A DNA stretch of 64,000 nucleotides, taken from contig JAPYXD010000742.1 in assembly GCA_030998225.1 (NCBI GenBank), positions 5,704,001 to 5,768,000 on the forward strand, in the 5' to 3' direction. The stretch comes from Diplolepis rosae (taxonomy: Eukaryota; Arthropoda; Insecta; Hymenoptera; Diplolepididae). A program made the translations under genes and the position numbers. Shown here piece by piece: positions 31,802-42,859 of the stretch (position 1 is its first letter; the number at the start of each line of letters is the position of its first letter). The notes under the pieces were generated by a model. The model ran no database searches, had not been told where the DNA came from, and saw only the letters and a program-made list of their open reading frames with translations.

Positions 31802-32457
31802 TTTTCAATTTTATTTTGGTCTTTTTTTATTTTAAATAATTTTAGTGAAAATGATCATAAAAATAATTAAATTGATAATAAATAATGAAAAATAGTATTT
31901 TATAATTCGAAAAATTAGAATTCGCGGTACGAAAATTTGTTTTTCAATAAGTTAATGTAGTTATTATGTATTAAATTATTTTAGAATAAAATAAATTATT
32001 ATTTTGCAATTTTTTAGACTACTTTACCCTTGGAAAATTAATTTTACAAAAATTATATCCATGAAAGATTAACTTTTTTTGAACAAGCTATATATTTCCT
32101 TTTTCGTATTTTGTTTGAAATATGTTTTGTTGTAAGATTTCTACCTGACCTTGAAAGGTCGACCGGTCATCTTTTTCCATTCCTTACTTCTAGTTCAGCC
32201 GGGAAATAAATTCAAATTTTATTATAACTTTTTTCTACATGATATAAATTTCATCAATGAATTTATTATGTGCATATTATGTGTACATTTATTATGGGCA
32301 TGGTTTAGTATACATTTATAGGAAATAATTATTTAAGAAATGTTGCTCATAATTTACTGCCGTTCAATATATAGACTTTACCCTGCGTAGCATACATACT
32401 TGGAGGTTGAATGAATTTCTCAGATAAGGAAAATGGAAGATGTAAAACTTAACTCAC

Positions 32458-32604
32458 GTCTTCGTGCTGAAGTCCAGTCACGGAATAATTGGCGGTTAAA
32501 GTTTCATTAATCTCTGGTTTATGAAAATACAAGTACTTTATACAATGAGTAGCTCCTACCCAGCTTGCAGTGACGCATATCGTAACGCAAACACCGAAAT
32601 ATAT
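32458..32604 (-). CDS. SLC35F3/F4-type transporter, first membrane exon
   Basis: This is a 49-codon phase-0 exon with acceptor TTTTTAG|ATAT and donor GAAGAC|GTGAGT. It reads IYFGVCVTICVTASWVGATH, the first transmembrane segment of the family, then CIKYLYFHKPEINETL with a possible N-glycosylation site (NYS) and TGLQHED. It splices in frame to the exon at 27,041. The upstream neighbour is the Cys/His-rich exon at 32,718-32,959, from which it is separated by a 113-bp intron. Confidence 0.75.
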
Positions 32605-32717
32605 CTAAAAAAACACAGTATAATAAAAATGATAATAAATTTTATAATTATAATTATAATTATAGGACAATAGTTATACAATTATTCTTAAAAATAAAAT
32701 AAATTTATCTCTTTAAC

Positions 32718-32959
32718 CTTTTTTGCAGATTCTGCGCAACAAGACGTGTAACAGTTTGCTAAAGAATTATGATGTCGATGACGATAGGTGACTGATGGAC
32801 ATGGTTGGCCATGACCTTGTCCTTGGCAGTGAGCATGACCTCCTACTGTCTCTCCACCACCAACCCCGCTACACATGTTTCCTTCAGGGTTGTGTGATCT
32901 GCATCCTGTTGCAGAATTTCCACAGCAACTATCAGCTTTGCAATTTTGTTGCTCACATC
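32718..32959 (-). CDS. SLC35F3/F4-type transporter, Cys/His-rich cytosolic exon
   Basis: Acceptor ATATTTCAG|GATG and donor AAAAAG|GTTAAAG bound a 242-bp exon that enters in phase 1 and leaves in phase 0. It encodes CEQQNCKADSCCGNSATGC, a Gly/His-rich run (GGHAHCQGQGHGQPC) and RHRHHNSLANCYTSCCAESAKK, and joins directly to the first membrane exon. A Cys/His-rich N-terminal tail could bind metal, but that is speculation. The preceding exon must end with one base of a Gly codon. The exon at 57,743-57,884 would satisfy this phase, though the link is unproven. Confidence 0.65.
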
Positions 32960-33131
32960 CTGAAATATAATGTAAATTTTTAGTATTTTCATCTCATTAT
33001 AAGTTTATGAAGTTTATAGAAGCAACTGATGAGTTTTTAAATTCAAAATCTTCTGATAAAATAATATTATTAACCCGAAAATGTGACTACTGGTATAGGT
33101 ACAAATAGTATATTTTGCAACTAGGGCAAAA

Positions 33132-33661
33132 ATAGTATATTACGTGCCTAGGCGCACAATGAGGGTTATTGCGTGACGAGCGACAATGCTCGGAGGAGAT
33201 CGAAGCCAAGGCGTAGGTGAGACGAAGCCAAGACAAAGCCGAGACGAAGCCGAGGCGTGATCAGTCCTGCGAGCATTGTCGCGAGTCTCGTGATTTCCCG
33301 AATTTTTGTGCATTGGCACGTATTCTGTTTTATGTGATTTCGGTGCGTATACGAGTTTTTATCCGCACACTCGAATCTAATCTAGTATTGTAGTTGTTTG
33401 CGGCGCTAGTCATTACACTTGATATGTCACGACTAATCCCGGACATTTTGATTTTATCGATCTTGTATAGTAGTAATGGATTTTAATAGACGCATGCGCA
33501 GTTCAAATGTACAAGGCTTTGCCAGTAAGGTGCTAACGCTGTACGAAGAAGAAGAAGAAGAATAAGAAGAAGATTGTGCTCTGTTGCATGGCTATAGGCG
33601 CATGTGCAGTTCAATTTTTACATTTCATTCCTCTGTAGTGCAATATACTACATTGCGCTAC
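33132..33661 (+). mobile_element. CpG-rich MITE copy C
   Basis: It begins TAGTATATTACGTGCC and ends GCAATATACTACATTGCGC. It shares with copies A and B the GCCGAGACGAAGCC repeats, CGGCGCTAGTCATTAC, GACGCATGCGCAG and GTGCTAACGCTGTACG. A run of GAA triplets is expanded here. It abuts the dispersed repeat at 33,661. Confidence 0.75.
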
Positions 33662-34280
33662 ACATAAAATTTATTGTTCGAGTGCGAAGTTTGATACCCG
33701 AAAAAAGCGAGGGTAACTACTACACGAGTAAAATTAATGTTTTCGCGTGTCACACACGACTTTTCTTCTATTAAGGGATCAGAAAATGGATTTATTCGCC
33801 CTGGACGGGACAATAAAATTCACTTTATGACCCACTAGTAGAAAAAATAAATTTTTCATAGCGCCTCTTTTGAAAATCCGCGTTTCGTTACCTGCGAAGC
33901 GGGACGAAACTGCGATTTTCAACCCTAAGGGCGAAACTTTAGAGGTAGGGTTGCAAACCGCACTTTCGTCCCGCTTCACAGGTACCGAAAATCAAATTCT
34001 CAAAACAGTTGCTATGAAAAATAGTAGTATGGCATTACTTGAAACAAAACACAGCGAATGCAACTCGTGTGCTCGTTTGCTCTAAAATTATTACCAGCAA
34101 ACGTCTTTTTACACATACAATAAATTATACCTTTTGCTGACACTGACAGCAGTCACAAAATACATTAAAATTTAATATTAGTCAAAATAGATACCCAGAT
34201 AGCATAATTTATTCAATTAAAGAAATTGAAGAATGGCAAACTATCAACATTTTGCTAGTTTAGATCTAGTAGCGGCTGGT
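33661..34280 (-). repeat. Dispersed repeat, copy 2, with inner hairpin
   Basis: This is an inverse copy of 25,625-26,045. It carries an extra block of about 160 bp with a hairpin (33,889-33,984; TACCTGCGAAGCGGGACG against CGTCCCGCTTCACAGGTA) that copy 1 lacks. The ORFs on both strands come from this hairpin. The short gap to 34,487 is AT-rich with nothing recognisable. Confidence 0.6.
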
Positions 34281-34486
34281 TTGTAGTCAAAAATTTTTCC
34301 TAGAAGTTTCATAGAAAAAAAATTTATGCCTTTAACTTGTGCATTGAGAAAATAGCAAGAAATAGTCAAAATTGACACATTTCTTGTTGTTTCAACACTA
34401 AAATTTTTTTTATGAGGTCTAAGTTATCAGGAAAAATATTTCATAGCATGCAGAATTGTATCCATTAGGCCATAATGCTATTCATT

Positions 34487-35880
34487 CCCAGCAAACACGT
34501 TATGTAACCGCTCCGTAACAATAGGGTAACACAGTTATTTCTGGTTATGTAACGATTGTTATTGTTCAGTGATGTAATTGCTATATAATGGGAAGGTAAC
34601 AATGTTATGTAAGAATGTTACCGCGTGAAGATGTAAAAGATCAATAAAAGAGTGAATGTAACAATTCTGTAGCAGTGGAATGTATATGCTATAGAAAAAC
34701 AATGTAAAATTCGATCTCTAATTGTGTTACACACATGATCTGTAACAGTTTTGTCATAATGTTATGTAAGTGAACTGTCATGGCATTACAGTATAATTAT
34801 ATAAATTGTGTATAATGTACATTAATAAAAGCTATGCAACAATGTGACATAATTATTATGTAAGAATCATGTATCATTTGTTCTGTAACTTGGTTGCCCG
34901 AATGATCTATAGCAATATCGTTTCTTTGTTACGTAAGGGTAATGTAATAGTGTTACAGAATAGTTACATGAGTTGTATGTAATGTAGATTAGTAACAGCT
35001 ACGTAACAATGTTATGTAATTTTTATGTAAGGATCATGTAACATCTTTTCTATAACTTGGTTACCTAAATGATCTATTACAATTTCGTTGCTTTGTTACG
35101 TAAGGGTAATGTAACAATATTACAGAATAGTTATGTTAGTTGCATATAATGAAAATTAGTAACAGCTACGTAACAGTGTGACATAATTATAATGTGACAA
35201 TACTCTAACTTTGATTCTGTAACTTGTTGACGCGAATGATCTATGACACTTTCTTTGCAGTGTTACGTAAGTGTACTATGACGGCATTACTATGTAGTGC
35301 TTCTCTGTAAGTTGTGTATAATGCACGTTATTATAAGATATGTAACAATCATGTAATATTACATATAGATATTTTAATTTCTCGAATACCGACATCAATA
35401 ATAGCTGGAAAAATTAAAAATTGTGAGTAATAACTTGTGTAAACTAAATTGCTCTTATGGTAAAATCCACATGCCCTTAGTATAATATTCAGTAATCGAC
35501 AAATAACACAAAGGTGCAAAATTTGACTCACAGAAATGAGTTGTGAATTATCTATATTTTATCATCCTATATCTGTTTAACATATCTCCGTTACATACTA
35601 TTTACATATCGCTTTTGCAAAACTTCTATGTAATATAATTACATAACACATATAGAACATATTTACATTGATGCTGCGTAACAATATAGCACATATGTTA
35701 CATAAGTCTGTTACAGACCCATTACATCACAGCGTTACAGAGCTGCTATAGAACTATTTCATCACACAGTGTGTGACATTTTGCGTCACAGGTGACTCAC
35801 CTGTAAGTCACCAGCTATGTAACGTGTTTAAATCTGTTACGTAACAGTTACATACATGTTATATGACAGTGTTTGCTGGG
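34487..35880. mobile_element. 1.4-kb TIR element with GTTATGTAAC motifs and a 167-bp array
   Basis: The ends are CCCAGCAAACAC and GTGTTTGCTGGG, with TT on both sides. The body is full of GTTATGTAAC/GTTACATAAC-like motifs. A unit beginning GATCTRT recurs at 34,737, 34,904, 35,071 and 35,238, an exact period of 167 bp. There is no ORF. A shorter copy is at 50,516-51,399. Confidence 0.75.
34737..35400. repeat. 167-bp tandem array, four units
   Basis: The units share GATCTRT..., GTTACGTAAG, ATTAGTAACAGCTACGTAAC and TTCTGTAACTTG at the same offsets. They have diverged by substitutions but hardly by indels. The 884-bp relative at 50.5 kb has only one unit. Confidence 0.75.
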
Positions 35881-36059
35881 TTACTTCGTAATCTTGTGGA
35901 AATGACCTTAAAAATTTTTTAAATAGCACAAAATCTAATTTTTCTTCATTTTTTTGAATTCCCAATACTTTTAACGAACATCGAACCATTGTATATATTT
36001 TTTTCATTAACTATAATGTATTCTCAATGAAACAAAATAATAATACACACAGAAAATGC

Positions 36060-37540
36060 AACAACAAAAATTGTATTTTTTGGAAAGTATGAAATTATCC
36101 TCAATCGACATATTCCTCAACATTTCATAATAAAATCAATTTTTGGCGTATGAAATCAGTGGGAAAGTTATTTAAGGAACTTACAACTGTATTTGTGCAG
36201 TGAGATGCCCTTGAAAAAAATTTTCATCGCTTTCAATGGCCTTGAAATTCAAAAAACCACGATATATTGAATTTTTTGTCATCAACTTTCATATATCGAT
36301 TACTTCCTGCGAGAACCTTATCACCAAATGCGTATAATATATCACTTGAAATATTTTCTTTACATCATGTGATGCCAAAATGATAGTACAATTATTATTT
36401 TTCGCCCTTATAATGGCTAAAACTACCCTCAGTCACATATACCCCTAATAAAAAATCTTGCTTAAATCTGAAAATAGATTATTTTTAATGAAGAAATAAT
36501 TTTACTCTTTTTAAATAATACAATAGAAAGAAGTTTTGGAAACAAATTATATGAATATACCCTTATTTGGGGGTAAAAAACTCTTAAATGAATAAATTCT
36601 TGAATTAACACGTATTGAACTATACACTGAAAGAAATGGTATTGTGTTTCTACCTAACCGAGTTTCTTAGAGAATTTCTATGCAAATTAGAAAGAAAATC
36701 TTCTTACTTCAGTTATATTATTTTGTCTGTTAATATGTATGAATAAGAAATTAACAAATACTAGTTGAGCTAATAACATGTCTTTAAATTAGCTATCAGC
36801 TCAGGAAACTTTCATAAATGTCCTTCTGATTGTATTATCCATCGACTGTTATGCTGATTTAGCAAAACAAAATTTCCAGAGTGATCGTATGCGATCATGT
36901 AAACAAAACACGTATTGCTGGTATCGATTTAATTTTTTTTTTTAATTTATAAATTGTATGCAAGGTGTACAACTTTGCCGCTTACTGTGTGACAATTTTG
37001 ATTTGTCGATTTCGATTAGCAATTACCGCTGCAGCCATCTATCGAAAAACGGTAAAAGCAAACTTGTACATTTAATAATACAATAATTCATATATAGATC
37101 TATGAAATTAGTTATTTGATACAGTCTTGAAATCTTAAAATCAACCACTGATATAATAGTTTACTTACCCCTAACCTCTGAAACTACTACGCATCACTAG
37201 CAGACAAGCGTCTGTTTGAAGTTGAGCTGATTTTCCAAAACAGAGTTTGGCTAAAGGAACCATAACCATGTTTCATCTGTTGCAGCCATATCAGTTTGGA
37301 TGTGTGTATTGAAAATATATTACTGGTGCAGTAGTATCCCTTCAACTATAACTGTTTTTATGAAACACCCATACAGTTTAGCTGTATCTGAGACAGCCAA
37401 ACTCTTTTGCTAATATAGCCAGAAAACTGTCTGTATTCACGATAAATTTCTTTCAGTGTAATTTCCGCATTTTGAAGCACAAATGTGTTAAGTTAATTAA
37501 AAGTAGTATTATATAAGAGTACTAATATTATTACATCCTT
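36060..37540 (-). mobile_element. Dispersed family X, short (internally deleted) copy
   Basis: Read on the minus strand, this matches 50,490-51,645 and then 55,437-55,745. The two matched parts, which are 3.8 kb apart there, are contiguous here (near 36,390). A TIR element (about 36,625-37,461) interrupts this copy. It has no coding sequence. Confidence 0.55.
36625..37461. mobile_element. MITE with ACACTGAAAGAAAT termini
   Basis: ACACTGAAAGAAAT near 36,625 is mirrored by ATTTCTTTCAGTGT near 37,448-37,461. The other family-X copy has no such insert at this place (AAATTTATTCATTT is continuous at 51,418), which supports insertion. Non-coding. Confidence 0.6.
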
Positions 37541-37743
37541 ATTAAAGGGCTAATCACCCTTCGCATTCATAAGTTGCTAATTAAATATAATAATTTAAAC
37601 TACCCTCATAGAAACTTCACAGAAGAATTAAGGAATTTATGAAAGTAAAGCTGTGTTTATTATTCTCAAATTATTCACTGTTGAGTTATCATTATCTTAT
37701 AATGCTGCCTAAACTTTTAATAATTTATTTGCTAATCTAGAAG

Positions 37744-38258
37744 TACTACTGTGATCAAATTGAAAGGTGAATTTTATTATTACTTTTAAAATCCTTACTT
37801 ATTGTTCCAAATCTATTTCGTCTCCTTCGAAGTAATCCCCTTCCACCGCGATACACTTATGCCAACGAATTTTCCAATCATCAAAACACTTGGCAAAGTC
37901 CTCCTTCGGAATAGCCTTCAGAGCCTTCAGCGATTCGGTTTTTATCTCCTCAATCGAGTCAAAACGGTTTCCCCGGAGCGGTCTCTTGAGTTTTCTGAAC
38001 AACCAGAAGTCACACGGAGCTAAATCAGGTGAATACGGTGGTTGCGGAACGATATTTGTTGAAGTTTTGACGAAATGATCGCGTAAAACCAGTGCCGTGT
38101 GTGATGGTGCATTATCATGCCAAGAGTTGTCGTCCCATAAATCCGGCCTTTTTCTGCGAACAGCTTCACACTAATGAATTATGGAAAAAAAATTTCAGTT
38201 TCGAAAATCCCGGGAAGTTTAAATTTAAAATTCACCTTTCAATTTGATCATAGTAGTA
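37744..38258 (-). mobile_element. Mini-mariner: C-terminal transposase piece between intact TIRs
   Basis: Near-perfect 31-bp inverted ends (TACTACTGTGATCAAATT...) bound about 510 bp, with TA on both sides. On the minus strand the interior gives, across frameshifts, RRKRPDLWDDNSW, the D,D34D tail with HPPYSPDLAP-like spacing, then LFRKLKRPLRG and the terminal GDYFEGDEID. The helix-turn-helix region and first catalytic Asp are absent. It is an internal-deletion derivative that an intact relative could have mobilised. Confidence 0.75.
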
Positions 38259-38727
38259 GATGGTAACATAAATGAATTCAGCAAATTGCTGTCTTACAAG
38301 GATATTATTTACCATATTGTACAATGTGAATTGTATAAATGTACATACTACATTAGTTACTAGATTACAATTAATTCTTAAATGATTTTAGATAACAATG
38401 TAACGATATATTAAGGCTCATATTTGTCGCAGTAGTGATATTCGTGGAAAAAAATGTTTCAAACAAAGAGGTTTTTTTCACCATTAGCATCTGACTATTG
38501 GTATTTGATCACAGTATGCATATTTTATTTGTGTATTCTCATCAAAAGCGAAGTTAACGGGATTTTCGAAGTCTCCTAACCTATTTTCTACATACCCGCT
38601 TTTATACCAGAAATACTGAAAAAGATTCGTGTACCGAGGAGAAGATAACTGATTATGAATCAAGGATTGAAGTTTAATAATATTATTTCGTAAATTATGA
38701 TTGATGTCTTCTTCGTATAGCAGTACA

Positions 38728-39764
38728 CCCAAGCAGAAATTAACCATCGAATCAACGAAGATTTTACGTTGGATACCAACTTCCGACTGTCGGCGGACAG
38801 TCGGAATGATAACAATGTACTGCGTTGGTACAACACCAGTTTCCAACGTTGTATCAATACTGGTAACCAATATATTTTTAACGCTGGCTGTCGACATTTC
38901 TAAAATACTGGTTATATACTTTTATTATTAAATCCATGTTTTACGGTTGAAGACATTTCTTGAAGAAGACTAGACTCTAAAAACAGACTATTGACTCCCA
39001 AACAATTCCCTTCACTATTAGAGGATTTTCTATTTAAAATTGGCATGATAGAAAATCCTTTAGCAGTTGAACGATTATCGTTTCAAATGCTAAGCTTTTA
39101 CTGTCAAAGTATTTCCTTTGGCCTTGAAATTAAATCCTTTCTCGTACAAAAAACAAATAATTTCGAGGATAAAAGAAAAACAATTGCATGATATAACCTA
39201 TCTAATATAAATATTAGAAATGTACACAAGCCCAACTTTGACAAATGCCAATATTAAATCGGTTGTCATCAATACTACAATAACAGTAAAACGATTCTGT
39301 CGATAGACGGAAGAAATCTGCTTAATTTCAATTGATGCATTTTGAAAGGAACCTAACTTCACTATCCACAGATTTTTTTCAGTGTGTACCAGTGTCGAAT
39401 CAACTTTTTACAAACACTGGTATTTTACAGTGTTAATTATCAGAGTCGATTAGACACTGGGTGGACCTTGTACATATACTGTCGGAAAATTACTTTTTCC
39501 ACAGTCGGAAGAAGTTTGGGCCTGTTGTAAATCCAACATTGTACAAACGCTGGTATTTTACAGTCGACTACCGGGGCTGAATAGACACTGGATAGACCTT
39601 GTACATCCACTGTCGGTAAATTACTTCTTCCACAGTCGGAATAAGGTTGGGCCAATTGTTTCCCAACATTGTACCAACGTTGGTAATCAACAGTCGATCT
39701 CCTAAATCGGAACAACATTTAACCGATCGACACAGTCGGCAGAGTGTCACGATTTCTGCTTGGG
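38728..39764. mobile_element. TIR element with ACTGTCGG motifs and 131-bp tandem repeat
   Basis: Perfect 13-bp ends CCCAAGCAGAAAT / ATTTCTGCTTGGG. It splits the transposase frame between FSDDA and LLYEEDIN, which are adjacent in the fragment at 42,541. Inside, a unit with CACTGG..GACCTTGTACAT and ACTGTCGG repeats at 39,452 and 39,583 (period 131 bp, about 2.3 copies). A plus-strand ORF at 38,991 shows no domain. Confidence 0.65.
39390..39705. repeat. 131-bp tandem repeat
   Basis: GACACTGG at 39,453 and 39,584, with CTGGTATTTTACAG at about 39,419 and 39,550, and a third partial copy to 39,705. Confidence 0.65.
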
Positions 39765-40013
39765 CATCATCAGAGAAGCATCTAACATAATTTTTCCAAA
39801 CTCGAAATCCATAAACATCTAGTGGTTGTATTTTTGAAGTTGTACCTTTTGGTATTGACTTAAGTACAATATTTTTGCCTTCAGGTTTCTGTTCATGTAC
39901 GATTCTCTTACAGTGTTCATAGTCCATGAATCCAACAGGAGCATAATATTTTCTTTAGTACTGGGATAAAAGATTTCTCGCAGCCATGTCTTAAAGAGAT
40001 TAACATTAAAAAA

Positions 40014-40300
40014 TCTGCCCGCTTTGCGGGCACATTCTCATCGCGCGCTTCGCGCTCCGTTCTTGTGCTCTTCACATACATTCAAGTTTATTTATTATAA
40101 TTCGATACTGAAGCTCAAACCAATTTTATAATAATATTACAGATGATGTGAATTACACATTTTCTCAAAGTCACTCAATTTCTTTTTGATTTTAAGTCAA
40201 ACAGGAAATTGAATTTACTTAAGGCTCTATCAGCCTTAAGGAACACATTCTCATCATGGCGCTCGCGCTTCGCGCTCGATATTCTGTATACATTTCAGTA
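40014..40300. repeat. Pair of GCGCTTCGCGCTC palindromic blocks
   Basis: ATTCTCATCGCGCGCTTCGC near 40,034 and ATTCTCATCATGGCGCTCGC near 40,244 are two related GC-rich, nearly palindromic blocks in AT-rich DNA. They are 210 bp apart. Between about 40,330 and 40,857 lies a degenerate AT-rich repeat in which AATTTGTAGA recurs near 40,511, 40,655 and 40,819. Confidence 0.5.
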
Positions 40301-40857
40301 ACTTTTTAATAAGTTACATGATTAAAATAATTTATTTTCTTCCAAATCTCTCAAAAAGAAAAAACAGTCGTAGACTTTATTCAAGGAAACGATTTTGCAG
40401 AGCAATGCTTATTTCGTATCTCACATATTTTGGTAAAAAAAATCGAATTTTTTTAATATTAAAAATCAAAACATAAAATATACCTCCTGTCCCGAAATGT
40501 CTTAATGAGAATTTGTAGACCTCATTTAGGCAAACAATTTCCCATCTAAACGTTTTTTTCATGTCTAGAAAATGGAATTTTTGAATTTTAATCGTATTTT
40601 TTGGAATTGAAACGAAAAATATATGTTTTATCAAAAACTGTGTGAGACAAAATTTGTAGATCTTTTTGAAACGACAAACTTTGTATTCTTACGTTTTTTT
40701 CGTATTTCGAATATTATTGTGAAAAAATTGAATTTTGGATTTTCAATATCTTTTTTTGGAATTAAAAAGTAAAATATGCATCTTATGAACAAATTTTACA
40801 ATTCAAATTTGTAGGACTTTATGTAGAAAATGATATTGTATTGTATTGATACATATA

Positions 40858-41705
40858 CACAGTGTGTCCCCAAAAAAAACCGAACTTTATATTTAAATTA
40901 TACAACATGCAGCGCCATCTATTGAAAATTTGCAGCATTAAAAAGATACATTCATCCTCTTTCAAACGCAGCTAAATTCATGTAAATGGGATGGCAGATG
41001 TGAAAGTTACAGCCATTTCAATAAAAGAAAAAGTGTGCTAATGTTACAAAACAAAAATGGAACAAAGAGCAAATATAAAATTTTGTGTTAAACTTGAAAA
41101 AAAATTCGCTGAGACATACGAATTGATGAAAAAAGTTTATGATGATAATTGTATGAGTCGTACTCAAGTTTATACGTGGTTTACATGATTTAAAAATGGC
41201 CGTGACGATTTAAATTATGATCGGAGACCTGGACGACCAGAAGCATCAAATCGTGCTGAGTTAGTGGAAAAAGTACGTGAAATAATCGCTATTGATGCAA
41301 ATTTCACTGTGAGAATGCTGGCAGAAGAATCAGTTAAATGCACCACCTCACAAGACCAAAAAAGTCAACGAATTTTTGATGAAAAAACAGATTTGTGTCA
41401 TGGACTACCCTGTGTATTTGCCTGATCTATCACCGTGTGACTATTTTCTGTTCCCGAAACTAAAAACTTCAATGAAAGGAGTTTTTTACGATGACGTTCC
41501 AACCATTCAATCAGCTGTGATACAGGTGCTAAAGAACATCCCAAAAACCGAATTTAAAAAGTCTATGGATAAATTGGTTGATCATTCCAAACGTTGTATT
41601 AAGTCTAATGGAACCTATTTTGAATAAATAATAACTTTCAAAGATAATATAATGTGTATCTTATTCTATATCCAAAAAGTTCGGTTATTTTTGGGACACA
41701 CTGTG
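40858..41705 (+). mobile_element. Mariner, internally deleted (848 bp), with TA duplication
   Basis: The ends CACAGTGTGTCCC... and ...GGGACACACTGTG are mirrored, with TA on each side. The transposase N-terminus reads KIKFCVKLEKKFAETYELMKK-like residues, SRTQVYTWF, a TGA, then FKNGRDDLNYDRRPGRPEA and ANFTVRMLAEESVKC. The central part, with the first catalytic Asp, is missing. The C-terminus resumes with YLPDLSPCDYFLFPKLKTSM, NIPKTEFKKSMDKLVD and SNGTYFE to the TAA at 41,625. It is inserted in the pogo-like transposase. Confidence 0.8.
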
Positions 41706-42540
41706 TACATTTGTTGGCCTAAATAACGTCTTTTCCACTGTTGATCCAAACTGTCCGTCTTTTTCTTTTAAAACTATAAATAATGATGACAACAGCCTTC
41801 CGTTAACAGTCACTGTTGGTTGCATCGTATAAGTGTGAGTTGTAGACGAAACAGACTACACAACACATTCTACCTTTTTTTGACCTTCACATGCTAAACT
41901 TTGCCCAGAATGGATTTCTAACTGAAATCCACTTTCACCAGAATTATACACATTGTCAGGCCCATATTCTTTTACTAACGGTTTTACCTCTTGAACAAAT
42001 TTCTGGGCTATTGTTTTCAATTTCTCATCATCCTCTAAAGTCTTTCGAGTCACAAATTTTGTTATTTTTTGTTTCAATTTGAATTTTTTTACTCCTTGTT
42101 CCCAGAATGACACTGCCTTGCGTTTATATTCTGGATCGATATCATCATCGTGTACCAAACATACCTCTACAGGTTCGTCATCTGTCCATCTGTCATCATT
42201 ATCATCTTCTATTGCTTCAGCTTAATAATCATTAAAAGGTTCCTCAAAATCTAATGAAGAATGCTCCAAAGTTTCCACTGTACGAAATTGGAAAATGCAG
42301 TCCAATAATATTTTTTGAATTACTTCCTTTATTTCTACTTCTTCTCTGATGACAGGCGTGTCTGCTAAATTCATACTTTTAAATGTTGCTGATAAAAGAT
42401 TTATGACATTTAATGGATTTATAATCATATTGATTTTTTATTGAACCATAAAGTTGTACGTTCTACAATCACTGTCGCAAGTATACTGATGGATACTGGT
42501 AAAATTTTCGCAATGCAGCTAGCCTGCGTCACACAGCGTA

Positions 42541-42850
42541 TTGCTATACGGAGACGACATTAATCTCCATTTACGAAATAATATTATTAAACTTCCATCC
42601 TTGATTCATAATCAGTTATCTTCTCCTCGGTACACGAATCTTTTTCAGTATTCCTGGTATAAAAGTGGGTATGTAGAAAATAGGTTAGGAGTCTTCGGAA
42701 ATCCCGTTGACTTCTGTTTTGGTGAGAAAAGACAAATAAAATGTGCATACTGTGATCAAATACCAATAGTCAGATGCTCATGGTGCGGAAAACAACTTTT
42801 TTCGAAAAAATTTTCCACGAATATCACTACTGCGACAAATATGAGCCTTA
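42541..42850 (+). pseudogene. Second C-terminal fragment of the pogo-like transposase
   Basis: LLYGDDINLHLRNNIIKLPS, then SSPRYTNLFQYSWYKSGYVE and CDQIPIVRCSWCGKQLF match the C-terminal fragment at 38,484-38,730 in the opposite orientation. The Cys pattern (CxxC at the end) suggests a small zinc-binding tail. It ends where the foldback begins at 42,860. Confidence 0.65.
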
Positions 42851-42859
42851 ATATATCGT

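Larger units (their letters stand above)
38484..42428 (-). pseudogene. Pogo/CENP-B-like transposase, split by two insertions
   Basis: The pieces in order on the minus strand are these. An acidic N-terminus (42,428-42,180). IDPEYKRKAVSFWEQG and TKFVTRKTLEDDEKL (42,158-42,000). NVYNSGESGFQLE, where the first catalytic Asp has become Gly (near 41,925). GRLLSSLFIVLKE (near 41,790). A mariner (40,858-41,705) and AT-rich repeats follow. Then FKTWLREIFYPSTKENIMLLLDSW with the second Asp (near 39,960) and IPKGTTSKIQPLDVYGFRVWKNYVR (near 39,830). A TIR element (38,728-39,764) comes next. Last is the C-terminus LRNNIIKLQSLIHNQLSSPR...CDQIPIVRC (38,720-38,484). It is of the same family as the copy at 20.6-22.3 kb. 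Confidence 0.7.

Noticed and set aside
31700..31805. Possible tRNA gene because of GTTCGAGTCC
   Set aside because: No acceptor stem or anticodon arm could be paired by eye. At most a tRNA-derived repeat.
34487..35400. Regularly spaced repeats, considered as a CRISPR-like array
   Set aside because: The unit is 167 bp with whole-unit similarity and no unique spacers, and the region is animal DNA. It is a tandem array inside a transposon.
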